NCBI RefSeq assembly: GCF_019263705.2
Contig: NZ_JADQDK010000001.1
Location: 5,270,001 to 5,334,000, forward strand
DNA: 64,000 bases
Source of the DNA: Pseudonocardia abyssalis
GTDB lineage: Bacteria; Actinomycetota; Actinomycetes; Mycobacteriales; Pseudonocardiaceae
Direction of reading: 5' to 3'
The notes under the pieces are model-generated. The model was not told the origin of the DNA and did not search any database. It saw only the letters and a program-made list of their open reading frames with translations. A program made the translations under genes and the position numbers. Below, one piece after another: positions 46,150 through 54,104 of the stretch (positions are counted from its first letter, which is position 1; every line of letters begins with the position of its first letter).

Positions 46150-47303
46150 GTACTCCGGTTCGATTCGCCCGCTCCGTAGTCGCCTACCTTGATCAGCAAG
46201 GGTGGGTCCGTGAGTCGGAAGGGCCCGTCGGGTCGCTTTGGCGGTCCTCGAACCCCGGCGAGGTCGACGTAATTGCTGTACCAATGGGGGAGATCAAGCG
46301 AGGTGATCGTGCATGGCGGAGCGTTGTTGAAAGAATTGCGATCCACGAGCGGAGGGATCCGCTCGAAGTTGCGTCCAACATTGAGAACCAGTACACAGAC
46401 GTTACCCATCTGAGGGCCGCTAATGATCTCGTCATCTCCGGCTCTATTCCATTGGATGCTGGTGCAACGTTAGTGGCTTCGGCCAAGGAGATGCTTAGGT
46501 CCAGTGCAACGACTGCTCAGCGGGCTAGGGCTCAAATCGATGGGAACTTCTCGAAGATCGGGGACGCGCTAGTCAAGCAAGCGCGCCTGGGGCATACAAT
46601 TGACCGTTCCTATGCGATCCCAGTGCTAATGCCGCTTCCATTCGAGCCGACGAGCACGGCCAGTGATCTGGAAATCACCGGGATTGAGGGGCATAGAGCG
46701 GCGCCGGAGTCTCCGGAGCGGCGTGTGATGCGCACTTTTGCGCAGGCGCTTAACGCAGTCAATCGTGTTATTGTTGAGCCTGCTAGGCAGCCTCGACAAA
46801 GCGACGTGCCGAGCCTTGTAGTTGCGGGAGTTAGTCGTGAGTTTGTTACCGCGCTATCTCGAATAGTGGCCCAGCCGGCCGTCGCCGAGTTTGAAGCTAC
46901 GTTCATCTGGGCGACCGCAGTTCGCACGACCAGCGACGTGCCAGTGACGGTATCTATTCCGCCTGCGAGCGTGGAGTTGCTGGACCAGGCTGCTCAACTA
47001 TTGAAGGCGACAAGACGCGATCCGCCTCAGAGTGTTACTGGCCCGATTGTCGAGGTCCGACATGTGCCACCGGATCGTTTTGGCGAGGTAGCTGTGCAGA
47101 CCACACGAAACGGTCGGCCCGCGGAGATTCGAGTTCGCTTGGGACTCGAAGATATTGATCGATCACATGAGTGGATGCGTACAGGGACGACGGTAATCGT
47201 CGACGGAGTCATCGTGCGCAATCCGGGTCACCCGTTGAGGATAGATGCGCCGACACGATACGGGTCGCTAAGCTCGGCTTTTCTGGACGGCGCTCAAGAC
47301 TAG
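46146..47303 (+). CDS. 385-residue protein of unknown function, partner of the DUF4365-like protein
   Basis: I do not recognise a named family. The N-terminal 60 residues have a nuclease-like look (WRSSNPGEVDVIAVPMGE). A segment follows with DVTHLRAANDLVISGSIPLDAG, and then a helical stretch with VKQARLGHTIDRSYAIPVLMPLP resembling widespread uncharacterised proteins. No membrane segment. GC is about 57% against about 72% around it, and codon use differs accordingly, so the pair came from a different source. Overlap with the upstream gene (ATGA) implies joint function. Confidence 0.55.
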   Translation: MSTPVRFARSVVAYLDQQGWVRESEGPVGSLWRSSNPGEVDVIAVPMGEIKRGDRAWRSVVERIAIHERRDPLEVASNIENQYTDVTHLRAANDLVISGSIPLDAGATLVASAKEMLRSSATTAQRARAQIDGNFSKIGDALVKQARLGHTIDRSYAIPVLMPLPFEPTSTASDLEITGIEGHRAAPESPERRVMRTFAQALNAVNRVIVEPARQPRQSDVPSLVVAGVSREFVTALSRIVAQPAVAEFEATFIWATAVRTTSDVPVTVSIPPASVELLDQAAQLLKATRRDPPQSVTGPIVEVRHVPPDRFGEVAVQTTRNGRPAEIRVRLGLEDIDRSHEWMRTGTTVIVDGVIVRNPGHPLRIDAPTRYGSLSSAFLDGAQD

Positions 47304-47429
47304 TGCCGTTCATTGCTCGACCTGCCCGCTGACTGGAACCCACGTGGCGGCTTGTGGCAGCTGGCTACATCGTCCCCAGGTACCTGCGCCTACATCACCA
47401 GGGCGAGGCTTTGGTCGTAGGCTGGTTCT

Positions 47430-47768
47430 GTGACTGAGGTGCTGACTGTCTCGACTGCTACTCCGACCCGCGAGGCTGGACTGCGACTCGCCAAGTCTGC
47501 GACCGAGGCGGGGCTCGCCGCGGGAGTTCAGATGGCCGGACCGGTGGCGTCCGCCTTCTGGCACGACGGCGAGTTCGGTCAGGGGGAAGAGTGGGTGGTC
47601 TCGTTCAAGACCACCGCCGCTCGGTATGACGAGCTGGAAGCGCATCTCATCGAGCACCACGAGTGGCAGAACCCGGAGGTGACGGCTGTTCCATTGGCGC
47701 GAGCGTCAGCGTCGTACGTCGAGTGGGTTCAGCGCGTGACGGCCAAGAAGGTCGCGGACGACGGGTAG
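47430..47768 (+). CDS. CutA1-like divalent-ion-tolerance family protein
   Basis: A 112-residue protein with CutA-type signatures: GPVASAFWHDGEFGQGEEWVVSFKT (normally S-x-Y-W-W), then YDELEAHLIEHHEWQNPEVTAVPLA (normally H-P-Y-E-x-P) and YVEWVQ near the end. The CutA trimer fold is likely; the core Tyr/Trp and Pro positions are altered, so metal binding is uncertain. TAGGCT lies 6 bases before GTG 47430 (leaderless). It converges on the XRE/TPR gene, overlapping by 63 bases. Confidence 0.72.
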   Translation: MTEVLTVSTATPTREAGLRLAKSATEAGLAAGVQMAGPVASAFWHDGEFGQGEEWVVSFKTTAARYDELEAHLIEHHEWQNPEVTAVPLARASASYVEWVQRVTAKKVADDG

Positions 47769-49073
47769 GTCGCCGTGCTCGGCGAGTCGGCCGGCGACCT
47801 GCACCAGACGCTCACGTGGCCTGACCGACGACACGTCGCCCATCACCGTGAGACTCGATTCGACGACTGTCGCCGCCTGCTCGATTTCGCCGGCGTCGAT
47901 GTAGGAGTCGGCGAGCCAGGACGAGTAGAGTGCCTTGTCGCGTGAGTGGGCGTCGCTGTAGTGGGCGAGGGCTGACTCCAGGACAGGGACCGCGCGCAGC
48001 GGGCGGCGGAGTTCGCTCCAGCAGCGGCCGGTCATGATCGCGAGTTCGGTCTCGTCGATCCAGGCCGCGTAGTCCGGGGTCTGGCCGTTGGCGAGCGCGA
48101 GGGCATCTTCCGCGCGGCCGAGGCAGCGGGCGGTGGCGTCCGCGTCGCCGTCGAGGGCGAAGGTCCAAGCGGCGCGGGAGAGGAGCAGCGCGCGGACTCC
48201 GGGGTCGACGCCCGGCTGCTCCGCCGCGTGCACGGACTTCTCCGAGATCTTCCGGGCGGGTTGGCCGAGGCCGATGAGCTGGTAAGCGTGGAAGGCCAGG
48301 GCGTTGCCGGCGAGACCGGCGTCGCCGGCCTCCGTCGCCGCGGCGTGGCTGCGCCGGTAGTGGTCGCGTGCGTCGCTGTGCCATCCCGCGTCGAACGCAG
48401 CCCAGCCTGCTTGCTGGGACTGCTCCGCATGCAGCGCGAGGAGGTCGCGCTGTACGACCTCCCGGCTCACGCCCTCGCGCAGGAGATGGCCGGTCAGCTC
48501 CGCCTCCGCCGCGTAGAGGCGGTAGGTATCGCCTCCGCCGAGCGTGTCGTCGAGCTTGCGGAGGCTGACTAGGCGCTGGCGCAGCTCGTCGACGACGTCC
48601 TGCGTCGTGCTGCCCGCGGAGGCCCCACCACCGACGACCGCGGCCAGCAGACCGGAGATCGCGAGCGTGGAGCTCGTGCGGAGGAAGTCGCGTCGCTGCA
48701 CCGAGGGGTCACCGTCTCCCAGGTCGAAGTCGTCAGCGGTCGCCAGCGACGCTAGGTGCGGTTCGGGGACATCGGGAGGGCAAGACCCCGGCATTCGGCG
48801 TGTGGTGAGCGCGGGGGGCGGCTCGCTGGGCGGCGGGGCTCCGAGCTGGACGAGCAGCCGGCGGTAGACGGCCTGCGGCCGCCGGACCCTGCCGCTCTCC
48901 CACCGGTTGACGAGGCGGACGTCCAGCGAGGTGCCGCGTTCCTCCTTGTTCTCGTACGCGACGCGGGTGACGTGCGCGACGAGCTCCTCCTGAGACCAGT
49001 TCATCGTCTCGCTGCGCCAGTGCCGGAGCCGGTGGCCCCACGGCTCGTCGATGGCGCCCTGCGTGCCCGTCAT
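47706..49073 (-). CDS. XRE-family regulator with Tat-like motif and TPR-like repeats
   Basis: A 455-residue protein. The N-terminal HTH is HRLRHWRSETMNWSQEELV and VRLVNRWESGRVRRP. At about 125-150 a QRRDFLRTSSTLAIS segment looks like a Tat signal but is internal, a feature of this actinobacterial regulator class. The rest is TPR-like helical repeats (LALANGQTPDYAAW, YSSWLADSYIDAGEIEQAA). It may sense a peptide or protein and control element genes. ATG 49073. Confidence 0.82.
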   Translation of the reverse strand: MTGTQGAIDEPWGHRLRHWRSETMNWSQEELVAHVTRVAYENKEERGTSLDVRLVNRWESGRVRRPQAVYRRLLVQLGAPPPSEPPPALTTRRMPGSCPPDVPEPHLASLATADDFDLGDGDPSVQRRDFLRTSSTLAISGLLAAVVGGGASAGSTTQDVVDELRQRLVSLRKLDDTLGGGDTYRLYAAEAELTGHLLREGVSREVVQRDLLALHAEQSQQAGWAAFDAGWHSDARDHYRRSHAAATEAGDAGLAGNALAFHAYQLIGLGQPARKISEKSVHAAEQPGVDPGVRALLLSRAAWTFALDGDADATARCLGRAEDALALANGQTPDYAAWIDETELAIMTGRCWSELRRPLRAVPVLESALAHYSDAHSRDKALYSSWLADSYIDAGEIEQAATVVESSLTVMGDVSSVRPRERLVQVAGRLAEHGDLPVVRDLLGRHALNPLDVRR

Positions 49074-49176
49074 GGCCGGTCCCTCCGCCGCCTACCGCTG
49101 GAATGCCGGGGTTCTGCCGTGCGGTGCCGGGCGTTTGACCTGCGTTGTCTCGCCCGGAGTCGCGATCGTCATCGGC

Positions 49177-49350
49177 ATGAACCCCAGTGCACCACAGCCT
49201 CCCGACACTCCGGGGCCGATTCAGGAACTCCGCACGGAGGTCGAGGCGGCGCTGCAGCGCGTCGAGCAGCTCAGGACGGCTCGTCGCCGGTACCTAGCCG
49301 ACGCTCGATGGCGTCGAGCCGTCGGTAGATCGCAGTCAGGTCCGCCTTGA
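49177..49350 (+). CDS. Small 57-residue protein, uncertain
   Basis: Starts at ATG 49177 and encodes MNPSAPQPPDTPGPIQELRT followed by an alpha-helical Glu/Leu/Arg stretch (EVEAALQRVEQLRTARRRYL). The amphipathic helix and reasonable composition support coding, but it overlaps the minus-strand repressor gene by 80 bases and has no strong ribosome-binding site. The remaining bases from 49074 show nothing else recognisable. Confidence 0.3.
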   Translation: MNPSAPQPPDTPGPIQELRTEVEAALQRVEQLRTARRRYLADARWRRAVGRSQSGPP

Positions 49351-49627
49351 CCGCGTCCAGCTCGGCGAGCACCGGATCGTCCTGATCGACGTCCGTCACC
49401 GACTGGCCTTCGAGGATCCGGGCTATCTGATCGCCGGGCCAGCCGAGGGCCTCGGAGACGGCGGCAAGCGTGCGCGGGTTGCGTCGCCGCGGCTGCAGGT
49501 TCTGCTGCAGCTCCCGGACGGTCATGAGCGCCACGCCGGCCCGGGAGGCGAGGTCCGCCTGCGTCATGTCGATCTCGGCCATGCGGGTGCGGATCGCAGC
49601 GGCGACGCCGTCCCAGTCTTTCGCCAC
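49271..49627 (-). CDS. XRE-family repressor of the element
   Basis: A 118-residue regulator: HTH within MAEIDMTQADLASRAGVALMTVRELQQNL, then a linker LGWPGDQIARILEG, and a C-terminal coiled coil (LAELDAVKADLTAIYRRLDAIERRLG). GTG 49627 is favoured because GGAGG sits 5 bases upstream. It is divergent from the excisionase operon, and one of two repeated 21-bp sites lies just ahead of its start. This is the layout of a lysogeny-type repressor keeping the element integrated. Confidence 0.82.
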   Translation of the reverse strand: MAKDWDGVAAAIRTRMAEIDMTQADLASRAGVALMTVRELQQNLQPRRRNPRTLAAVSEALGWPGDQIARILEGQSVTDVDQDDPVLAELDAVKADLTAIYRRLDAIERRLGTGDEPS

Positions 49628-49637
49628 ACATACCTCC

Positions 49638-49658
49638 GTACCTGCTGATTTCAGTACC
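49638..49658. promoter_or_regulatory. Operator site 1 (GTACCTGCTGATTTCAGTACC)
   Basis: A 21-base sequence, here given by its ends GTACCTG and CAGTACC, that matches site 2 at 49712-49732 in 17 of 21 positions. It covers the region just upstream of the repressor's ribosome-binding site. The GTAC at both ends gives it partial dyad symmetry, as expected for an XRE dimer. Confidence 0.6.
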
Positions 49659-49711
49659 GAGGCTAGCGGCCTATCCACAAGCTGCGCACGACGCCGGGCC
49701 GATCAACTAAA

Positions 49712-49732
49712 GTAAGTGCTAATATCAGTACC
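49712..49732. promoter_or_regulatory. Operator site 2 overlapping an extended -10
   Basis: Ends GTAAGTG and CAGTACC; 17 of 21 positions match site 1. It contains TGC-TAATAT (49717-49725), an extended -10, so binding would block transcription of the excisionase and transfer operon 49 bases downstream. The two sites are 74 bases apart start to start, about seven helical turns, on the same face. Confidence 0.6.
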
Positions 49733-49773
49733 ACGGTTAGACCTCAGGCGGTTCCCGAGTCAGGAGAGAAGCA

Positions 49774-50010
49774 ATGAGGACATTCCAGCCCCAGGTGGTC
49801 ACGGCGGCGCCGAAGTTCTACAGCGTCGCCCAGGTCGCCGCCATGTTCGGCATGTCGCCGATGACCCTCTACCGCGCCATCGCCGCGGGGGAGTTCCCTG
49901 CCGTCCGCATCCGCGGCCGGCTGATCGTCCCGGCGAAGGCCGTCGACGCGATGGCCGACACGGCAACCGCCGAGCAGACCGTCGTCGACGCCGCCGGATG
50001 GGTGGTGTGA
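49774..50010 (+). CDS. xis: Excisionase/MerR-type helix-turn-helix protein
   Basis: A 78-residue protein with an HTH_17 excisionase domain: FYSVAQVAAMFGMSPMTLYRAIAAGEFPAVRIRGRLIVPAKAVDAM. It should bend DNA at the att site and steer the integrase to excision. ATG 49774 follows CAGGAGAGA. It is the first gene after operator 2, and the next gene starts 4 bases beyond its stop, so it heads the transfer operon. Confidence 0.88.
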   Translation: MRTFQPQVVTAAPKFYSVAQVAAMFGMSPMTLYRAIAAGEFPAVRIRGRLIVPAKAVDAMADTATAEQTVVDAAGWVV

Positions 50011-50013
50011 GCC

Positions 50014-50235
50014 GTGGGAACGATCGGAGTCCTGATCTTCTTCGCCGTCGTCGGCGCAGTGATCTGTGCGAAGTCGCGCAGTGCGGGCGGGGCGGTGGTG
50101 TTCTCGCTCATCGCGCTCGGGCTGTTCATCTCCACCCCGGCCGGAGCCGGGCTGCCGGGGATGCTCACCGACTTCATGTCGTCGGTGTCGCAGGCGTCGG
50201 AGCCGCTCACCGGCGGGTCGGAGGCGGTGGGATGA
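50014..50235 (+). CDS. Small two-helix membrane protein
   Basis: A 73-residue protein with two hydrophobic stretches (IGVLIFFAVVGAVICA and GGAVVFSLIALGLFISTPAGAG) and a short soluble tail. Its place beside the excisionase, WhiB and DUF2637 genes matches the small Spd-like spread proteins of actinobacterial conjugative plasmids; homology cannot be judged at this size. GTG 50014; its stop overlaps the WhiB start. Confidence 0.65.
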   Translation: MGTIGVLIFFAVVGAVICAKSRSAGGAVVFSLIALGLFISTPAGAGLPGMLTDFMSSVSQASEPLTGGSEAVG

Positions 50236-50786
50236 CCACCGCGACGACACGGTCGACCCAGCATGTGCGGCCGGACGACTTCCGGCACCGGGCGGCGTGC
50301 CGCTCGATCGATGCCGAGGTGTTCTTCCCGACCGCGGTCCGGGGTCGCGAGGCCGAGCGGCAGGTGAGCGCGGCCAAGGCGGTGTGCGCCGGTTGCCCGG
50401 TTCGCGCCGAGTGTCTGACGTGGGCCATCACGCACCTGCCGGACGGAATCGCCGGTGGCATGACCGAGGACGAGCGCCGTCGGGAGCAGGCCCGACGTCG
50501 CGACGCGCGACGCCGTAGACGCACACCGGAACGACCCGCGGGCGGGACGCGCGCCGAGGTCGCACGAGTCGGCCGGGCCGCGCTCGCCGCGGGCATGGAC
50601 GTGCAGGAGGTAGCCGCGACGTTCTTGGTCAGCCTGCGCACCGCCCAGCGATGGGCCCGCAGCACGACGTCCGGAACACGCGGGCGGGGCATGACGGAGG
50701 GGAGCCGCGGCGGCCACCGGGCTCCCCTCCAGATCTCCCACACAGCAACCCAGGCAGGGACACGAGCGGAAGGGAACCGAGCGTAG
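50232..50786 (+). CDS. WhiB-family iron-sulfur regulator with C-terminal HTH
   Basis: A 184-residue protein. The 4Fe-4S ligands are Cys23, Cys52, Cys55 and Cys61 (AKAVCAGCPVRAECL), and the following turn is GIAGGMTEDERR. Beyond the usual Arg-rich tail it continues to about residue 150 with AATFLVSLRTAQRWARST, an HTH-like helix absent from short WhiB proteins. It likely regulates element or host genes in response to redox state. ATG 50232 overlaps the previous stop. Confidence 0.88.
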   Translation: MTTATTRSTQHVRPDDFRHRAACRSIDAEVFFPTAVRGREAERQVSAAKAVCAGCPVRAECLTWAITHLPDGIAGGMTEDERRREQARRRDARRRRRTPERPAGGTRAEVARVGRAALAAGMDVQEVAATFLVSLRTAQRWARSTTSGTRGRGMTEGSRGGHRAPLQISHTATQAGTRAEGNRA

Positions 50787-51188
50787 ATGAACACCCCCGA
50801 CGAGCACGACGACCGCCCACCGGCGGTCCGGTACGCCGAGGCCGGCGCCGACGCCTGGGTGACGGTCGTCCGCCACCAGCTCGACGCCTCAGCGGACCAC
50901 AGCGACTTCTACAAGCTCGGCGCGGACATGGTCGGGACGCTGCGGGCGCTGCAGGACCTGGCCCGGCTGCTGGACCGGCAGGTGCAGCGCTACGGCGAGC
51001 AGCGCGAGGTCTACGACGACTCCGGCGAGGTCGACCCGCACGATCGGCTCACCGCGGCCGCCGTCGAGCTGGAGGCCGTCGCCGACGCCCTGGGCTCGGT
51101 GATCTGGTCCGCCGATCGCTACTGGAACGCGATCAGCCACATCGGTGTCGAGGACGGCCCGGCCGCCGAGGGCGAGGTGTCCCGATGA
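50787..51188 (+). CDS. Hypothetical transfer-operon protein (133 aa)
   Basis: No family recognised. A mostly helical, acidic protein: AWVTVVRHQLDASADHSDFY, ALQDLARLLDRQVQRYGEQ, and LTAAAVELEAVADALGSV. The first codon is 1 base after the WhiB stop, and the stop overlaps the next ATG, so it belongs to the operon. Its amphipathic helices suggest a small coiled-coil adaptor. Confidence 0.6.
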   Translation: MNTPDEHDDRPPAVRYAEAGADAWVTVVRHQLDASADHSDFYKLGADMVGTLRALQDLARLLDRQVQRYGEQREVYDDSGEVDPHDRLTAAAVELEAVADALGSVIWSADRYWNAISHIGVEDGPAAEGEVSR

Positions 51189-51559
51189 ACGCGCGAGTGC
51201 GCCCGATCGGCGGCACCGGCGCCGTGGTCGCCGGGCTGCACCGGTGGATCGACGGGCACGACGCGCATGTGCAGGCCGCGGTCTGGCTGCTGCTCGCACA
51301 CGAGGTGTGGCCGCGACGCGCGGACTTCCTGCGCGCGTGCGTGCACCACAGCCCGGACGGCGGGTGGTGGATCGACTTCCGCGCCGCCCGGACCGCGTTC
51401 GAGCACGGCGCCTTCGACACCGCGTCGACAACGGAGCTGGCGGTGCTCGACCTGGCGATCACGCTGGGCACCGACCGCTTCCGGTTCCGGGCGATGGGGC
51501 CGGGCAACGCCCGCGCGGTCGCCACAGCGGTCGCCCACGCGGTCGGAGCAGACGGATGA
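51185..51559 (+). CDS. Hypothetical transfer-operon protein (124 aa)
   Basis: No family recognised. Contains a Trp/His-rich segment (AAVWLLLAHEVWPRRADFLRA and CVHHSPDGGWWIDF) and a C-terminal AMGPGNARAVATAVAHAVGA. No signal peptide or full membrane segment. Overlaps both neighbours by 4 bases, so it is translated as part of the operon. Confidence 0.6.
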   Translation: MNARVRPIGGTGAVVAGLHRWIDGHDAHVQAAVWLLLAHEVWPRRADFLRACVHHSPDGGWWIDFRAARTAFEHGAFDTASTTELAVLDLAITLGTDRFRFRAMGPGNARAVATAVAHAVGADG

Positions 51560-52140
51560 CGACCCGCGCCATGCTCTACGGCCTGCTCGCCGTCGTCGCA
51601 GGGGCGGCCGCGGTGCTGTCGTTCGCCGCCCTGCGCGACCTGGCGCTGGTGTGCGGGTTCTCCCCACAGCTGGCCTGGCTCCTCCCGGTCGTGGTCGACG
51701 CGGGCGCCGCCGCGGGCTCACTGGTGTGGCTGGGCGGACGGACCGGGCGTTCGGCCCGCACCTTCGCCCGATCGCTCGCGCTCGCCCTGCTGACGCTGTC
51801 GGTGGCCGCCAACGCGCTCGGGCACGGCCTGGCCGCGTTCGCGCTCGCCCCGGCGTGGTGGGTGGTCGTCATCGTCTCTGCCGTCGCCCCGGCCGTGCTC
51901 GGGGCCGTCGTGCACCTCGCCGTGCTGGTCGGCCGCGTCGACGACATGGACGTCCCTGAACCGAATGACTCCGCCCGGCCCGCCGAACGGGTCGGGGACC
52001 TGATCGCTGCCGGTGCGGGCCGCCGACGGCTGGCCCGGGAGCTGGGCATCAGCGAGTACGAGGCCCGCCAACTACTCGACCGCACCCGTACCGAGCCGCC
52101 GGCCCTCGCCGTCAACGGCTCCGGAAGGACGTCGTCATGA
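51556..52140 (+). CDS. DUF2637 membrane protein (SpdB-like)
   Basis: A 194-residue protein with four membrane segments: LYGLLAVVAGAAAVLSFAAL, the signature ALRDLALVCGFSPQLAWLLPVVVDAG (DUF2637), LALALLTLSVAANALGHGL and WWVVVIVSAVAPAVLGAVVH. A C-terminal DNA-binding-like tail (AGRRRLARELGISEYEARQLL) resembles an HTH. DUF2637 proteins accompany the transfer genes of actinobacterial plasmids and elements and are thought to help plasmid spread between mycelial compartments. Confidence 0.82.
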   Translation: MTTRAMLYGLLAVVAGAAAVLSFAALRDLALVCGFSPQLAWLLPVVVDAGAAAGSLVWLGGRTGRSARTFARSLALALLTLSVAANALGHGLAAFALAPAWWVVVIVSAVAPAVLGAVVHLAVLVGRVDDMDVPEPNDSARPAERVGDLIAAGAGRRRLARELGISEYEARQLLDRTRTEPPALAVNGSGRTSS

Positions 52141-54104
52141 ATACCTCCCTCCTCACGCTGTTCGTGGTCCTGGCCGCGATCGCCGCGATCTCCCACCGCC
52201 GGGGCGCCTTCGTGGTCGCCGTCGGGGCCACCGTGCTGGCGGCCATGCCCGCGTGGGCCCTGGTCCGCACCTCCCACCCGCTGCTCGTCGGCGCCATGGC
52301 ACTGGCGCTGGCCGGGTGGTTGTGGATGCGGCACGGCCGCACGATGGCCACGGTCACCCGCTGGGGCAGCAGCAGCCGGCGTAAGGCCGGCGTCGCCTCG
52401 ACCGGCGACATCGTCCGCGCGGGATCGGCGCTGGCCATGCGCCGTCGGACCCCGCAGGTCCGGCCGTCGCTGCGCGCGACCTCGCGCTGGGCGCGGCTCG
52501 TGCAGCTGGTCCGGCTTCCCGCCGTCGCGGTGGGCGTCGAACTGTGCCAGGTCGCCGGGTTGAAGGTGTGGGCGTCGATCGAGGACGTCGTCCTCGCGTT
52601 CGGCGGGCCGCGCGTGGGCAAGTCGCAGTGGCTGGCCGGACGGATCATCGACGCTCCCGGTGCCGTACTCGTCACCAGCACCCGTACCGACCTGCTCAAC
52701 CAGACCGCTGCCCTGCGGGCCCAGGTCGGGCCGGTGTTCGTGTTCAACCCCGTCGGGCTCGGCGGGCTGCCGTCGACGATCACGTTCGATCCGCTCACCG
52801 ACTGCGACGACCCCGTGGCCGCGAACGAGCGGGCCGCGGACATGCTCGCCGCCGCGAACCGCGGAGGGGGGCCGGACCGCGAGTTCTGGGACGACCAGGG
52901 CCGCCGCAACCTCGCCGCGCTCATGCACGCTGCCGCGCTCGGCGGGCACACGATGGCCGACGTCGGCACGTGGCTGTCCGAGCTGGACGATCACCAGCAG
53001 CGCATCCTGCTGCTCCTGCGCAACCGCAGCCCGGAGCCGGCGTTCGAGGCGGCCGTCCGGCAGTTCATCGGGACGAACGAGCGCACCCGCACGTCGATCA
53101 CGTCGACCATCGCCCCCGCGATCGGCTGGCTCACCCACGGCCCCGCCAAGCAGGCCGCACGGCCGATCGCCGAGGGTGGGCAGCCGTTCGACGTCGCCGC
53201 CCTCCTCGCCGCGAAGGTAACGGTCTACATGCTCGGCGGTGAGGAGGCCCAGGTCGCGCCGCTGGTCTGCGCGCTCACCGGCTACATCGCCCGGCAGGCC
53301 CGCCGCCTGGCCGACCGTCAACCCGGCGGCAGGCTCGACCCGCCGCTGTCGCTGCGCCTCGACGAGGCCGCGCTGATCTGCCCCATCCCTCTCGACAAGT
53401 GGTCGGCCGACATGGGTGGGCGCGGCATCTCGATCGTGGCCTGCTTCCAGAGCCGGGCGCAGCTGGTGGACTGTTACGGGGTGGCCAAATCGGCCGTCAC
53501 CCTCAACAACTCCGGGGCCCGGGAACTGTTCGGAGGGACCGCTGACCGGGACGACCTCAACTACTGGTCGACGCTGGCAGGGGAGCGGGACGAGCCGACG
53601 ACGACGACGGACCTGCACGGGCGGCTGGCGTCCCGCACAACGCGGCGGGTCCCGGTGCTCTCGCCCGCGCAGCTGGCGAACCTCCCGGCCGGGCGGGTCG
53701 TGGTGTTCCGCCGGGACATGCCGCCTGTCATCGGCCGTGTCGAGCAGGCCTGGCGCCGGGCCGACGTGCACGCCGTCCACCATCCCGACGCGCTCACCGT
53801 CCGGGCCCGGGCCTGGCGGCGCCAGCAGGTCACCCGCGCCGCCGCCGTCATCGCCCGCCGCACCCGGCCTGCCCGGACGTGGTTCGGGGCTCGCCGTCGC
53901 GCCGTCGTCGGATGGTGCGCCGCGCGCTGGACGGCGCTGCGGGTGCGCGTCACCGGGCGCGGCGGGCCGATCCGCTACGAGAGCCCGACCGTAGTGCCGG
54001 GGCAGGTGGTCGACCAGCGCCGAGGGCCGCACGAGGCCGAGGTGATCCCGTTCCCGCAGCTGCCCGGCAGCGAGCCGGACGATCCGTGGGGGGACGCGCG
54101 ATGA
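52137..54104 (+). CDS. VirD4/TraG-type conjugative coupling ATPase
   Basis: A 655-residue protein with two or three N-terminal membrane segments (about 1-75), Walker A GGPRVGKSQ (near 157) and a Walker B/arginine-finger region LSLRLDEAALICPIPL. ATP-dependent pumping of the relaxase-DNA complex is its expected job. C-terminal residues 530-655 are basic and Pro-rich. Its gene overlaps both neighbours by 4 bases. It is the coupling protein for the MobF relaxase downstream. Confidence 0.85.
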   Translation: MNTSLLTLFVVLAAIAAISHRRGAFVVAVGATVLAAMPAWALVRTSHPLLVGAMALALAGWLWMRHGRTMATVTRWGSSSRRKAGVASTGDIVRAGSALAMRRRTPQVRPSLRATSRWARLVQLVRLPAVAVGVELCQVAGLKVWASIEDVVLAFGGPRVGKSQWLAGRIIDAPGAVLVTSTRTDLLNQTAALRAQVGPVFVFNPVGLGGLPSTITFDPLTDCDDPVAANERAADMLAAANRGGGPDREFWDDQGRRNLAALMHAAALGGHTMADVGTWLSELDDHQQRILLLLRNRSPEPAFEAAVRQFIGTNERTRTSITSTIAPAIGWLTHGPAKQAARPIAEGGQPFDVAALLAAKVTVYMLGGEEAQVAPLVCALTGYIARQARRLADRQPGGRLDPPLSLRLDEAALICPIPLDKWSADMGGRGISIVACFQSRAQLVDCYGVAKSAVTLNNSGARELFGGTADRDDLNYWSTLAGERDEPTTTTDLHGRLASRTTRRVPVLSPAQLANLPAGRVVVFRRDMPPVIGRVEQAWRRADVHAVHHPDALTVRARAWRRQQVTRAAAVIARRTRPARTWFGARRRAVVGWCAARWTALRVRVTGRGGPIRYESPTVVPGQVVDQRRGPHEAEVIPFPQLPGSEPDDPWGDAR

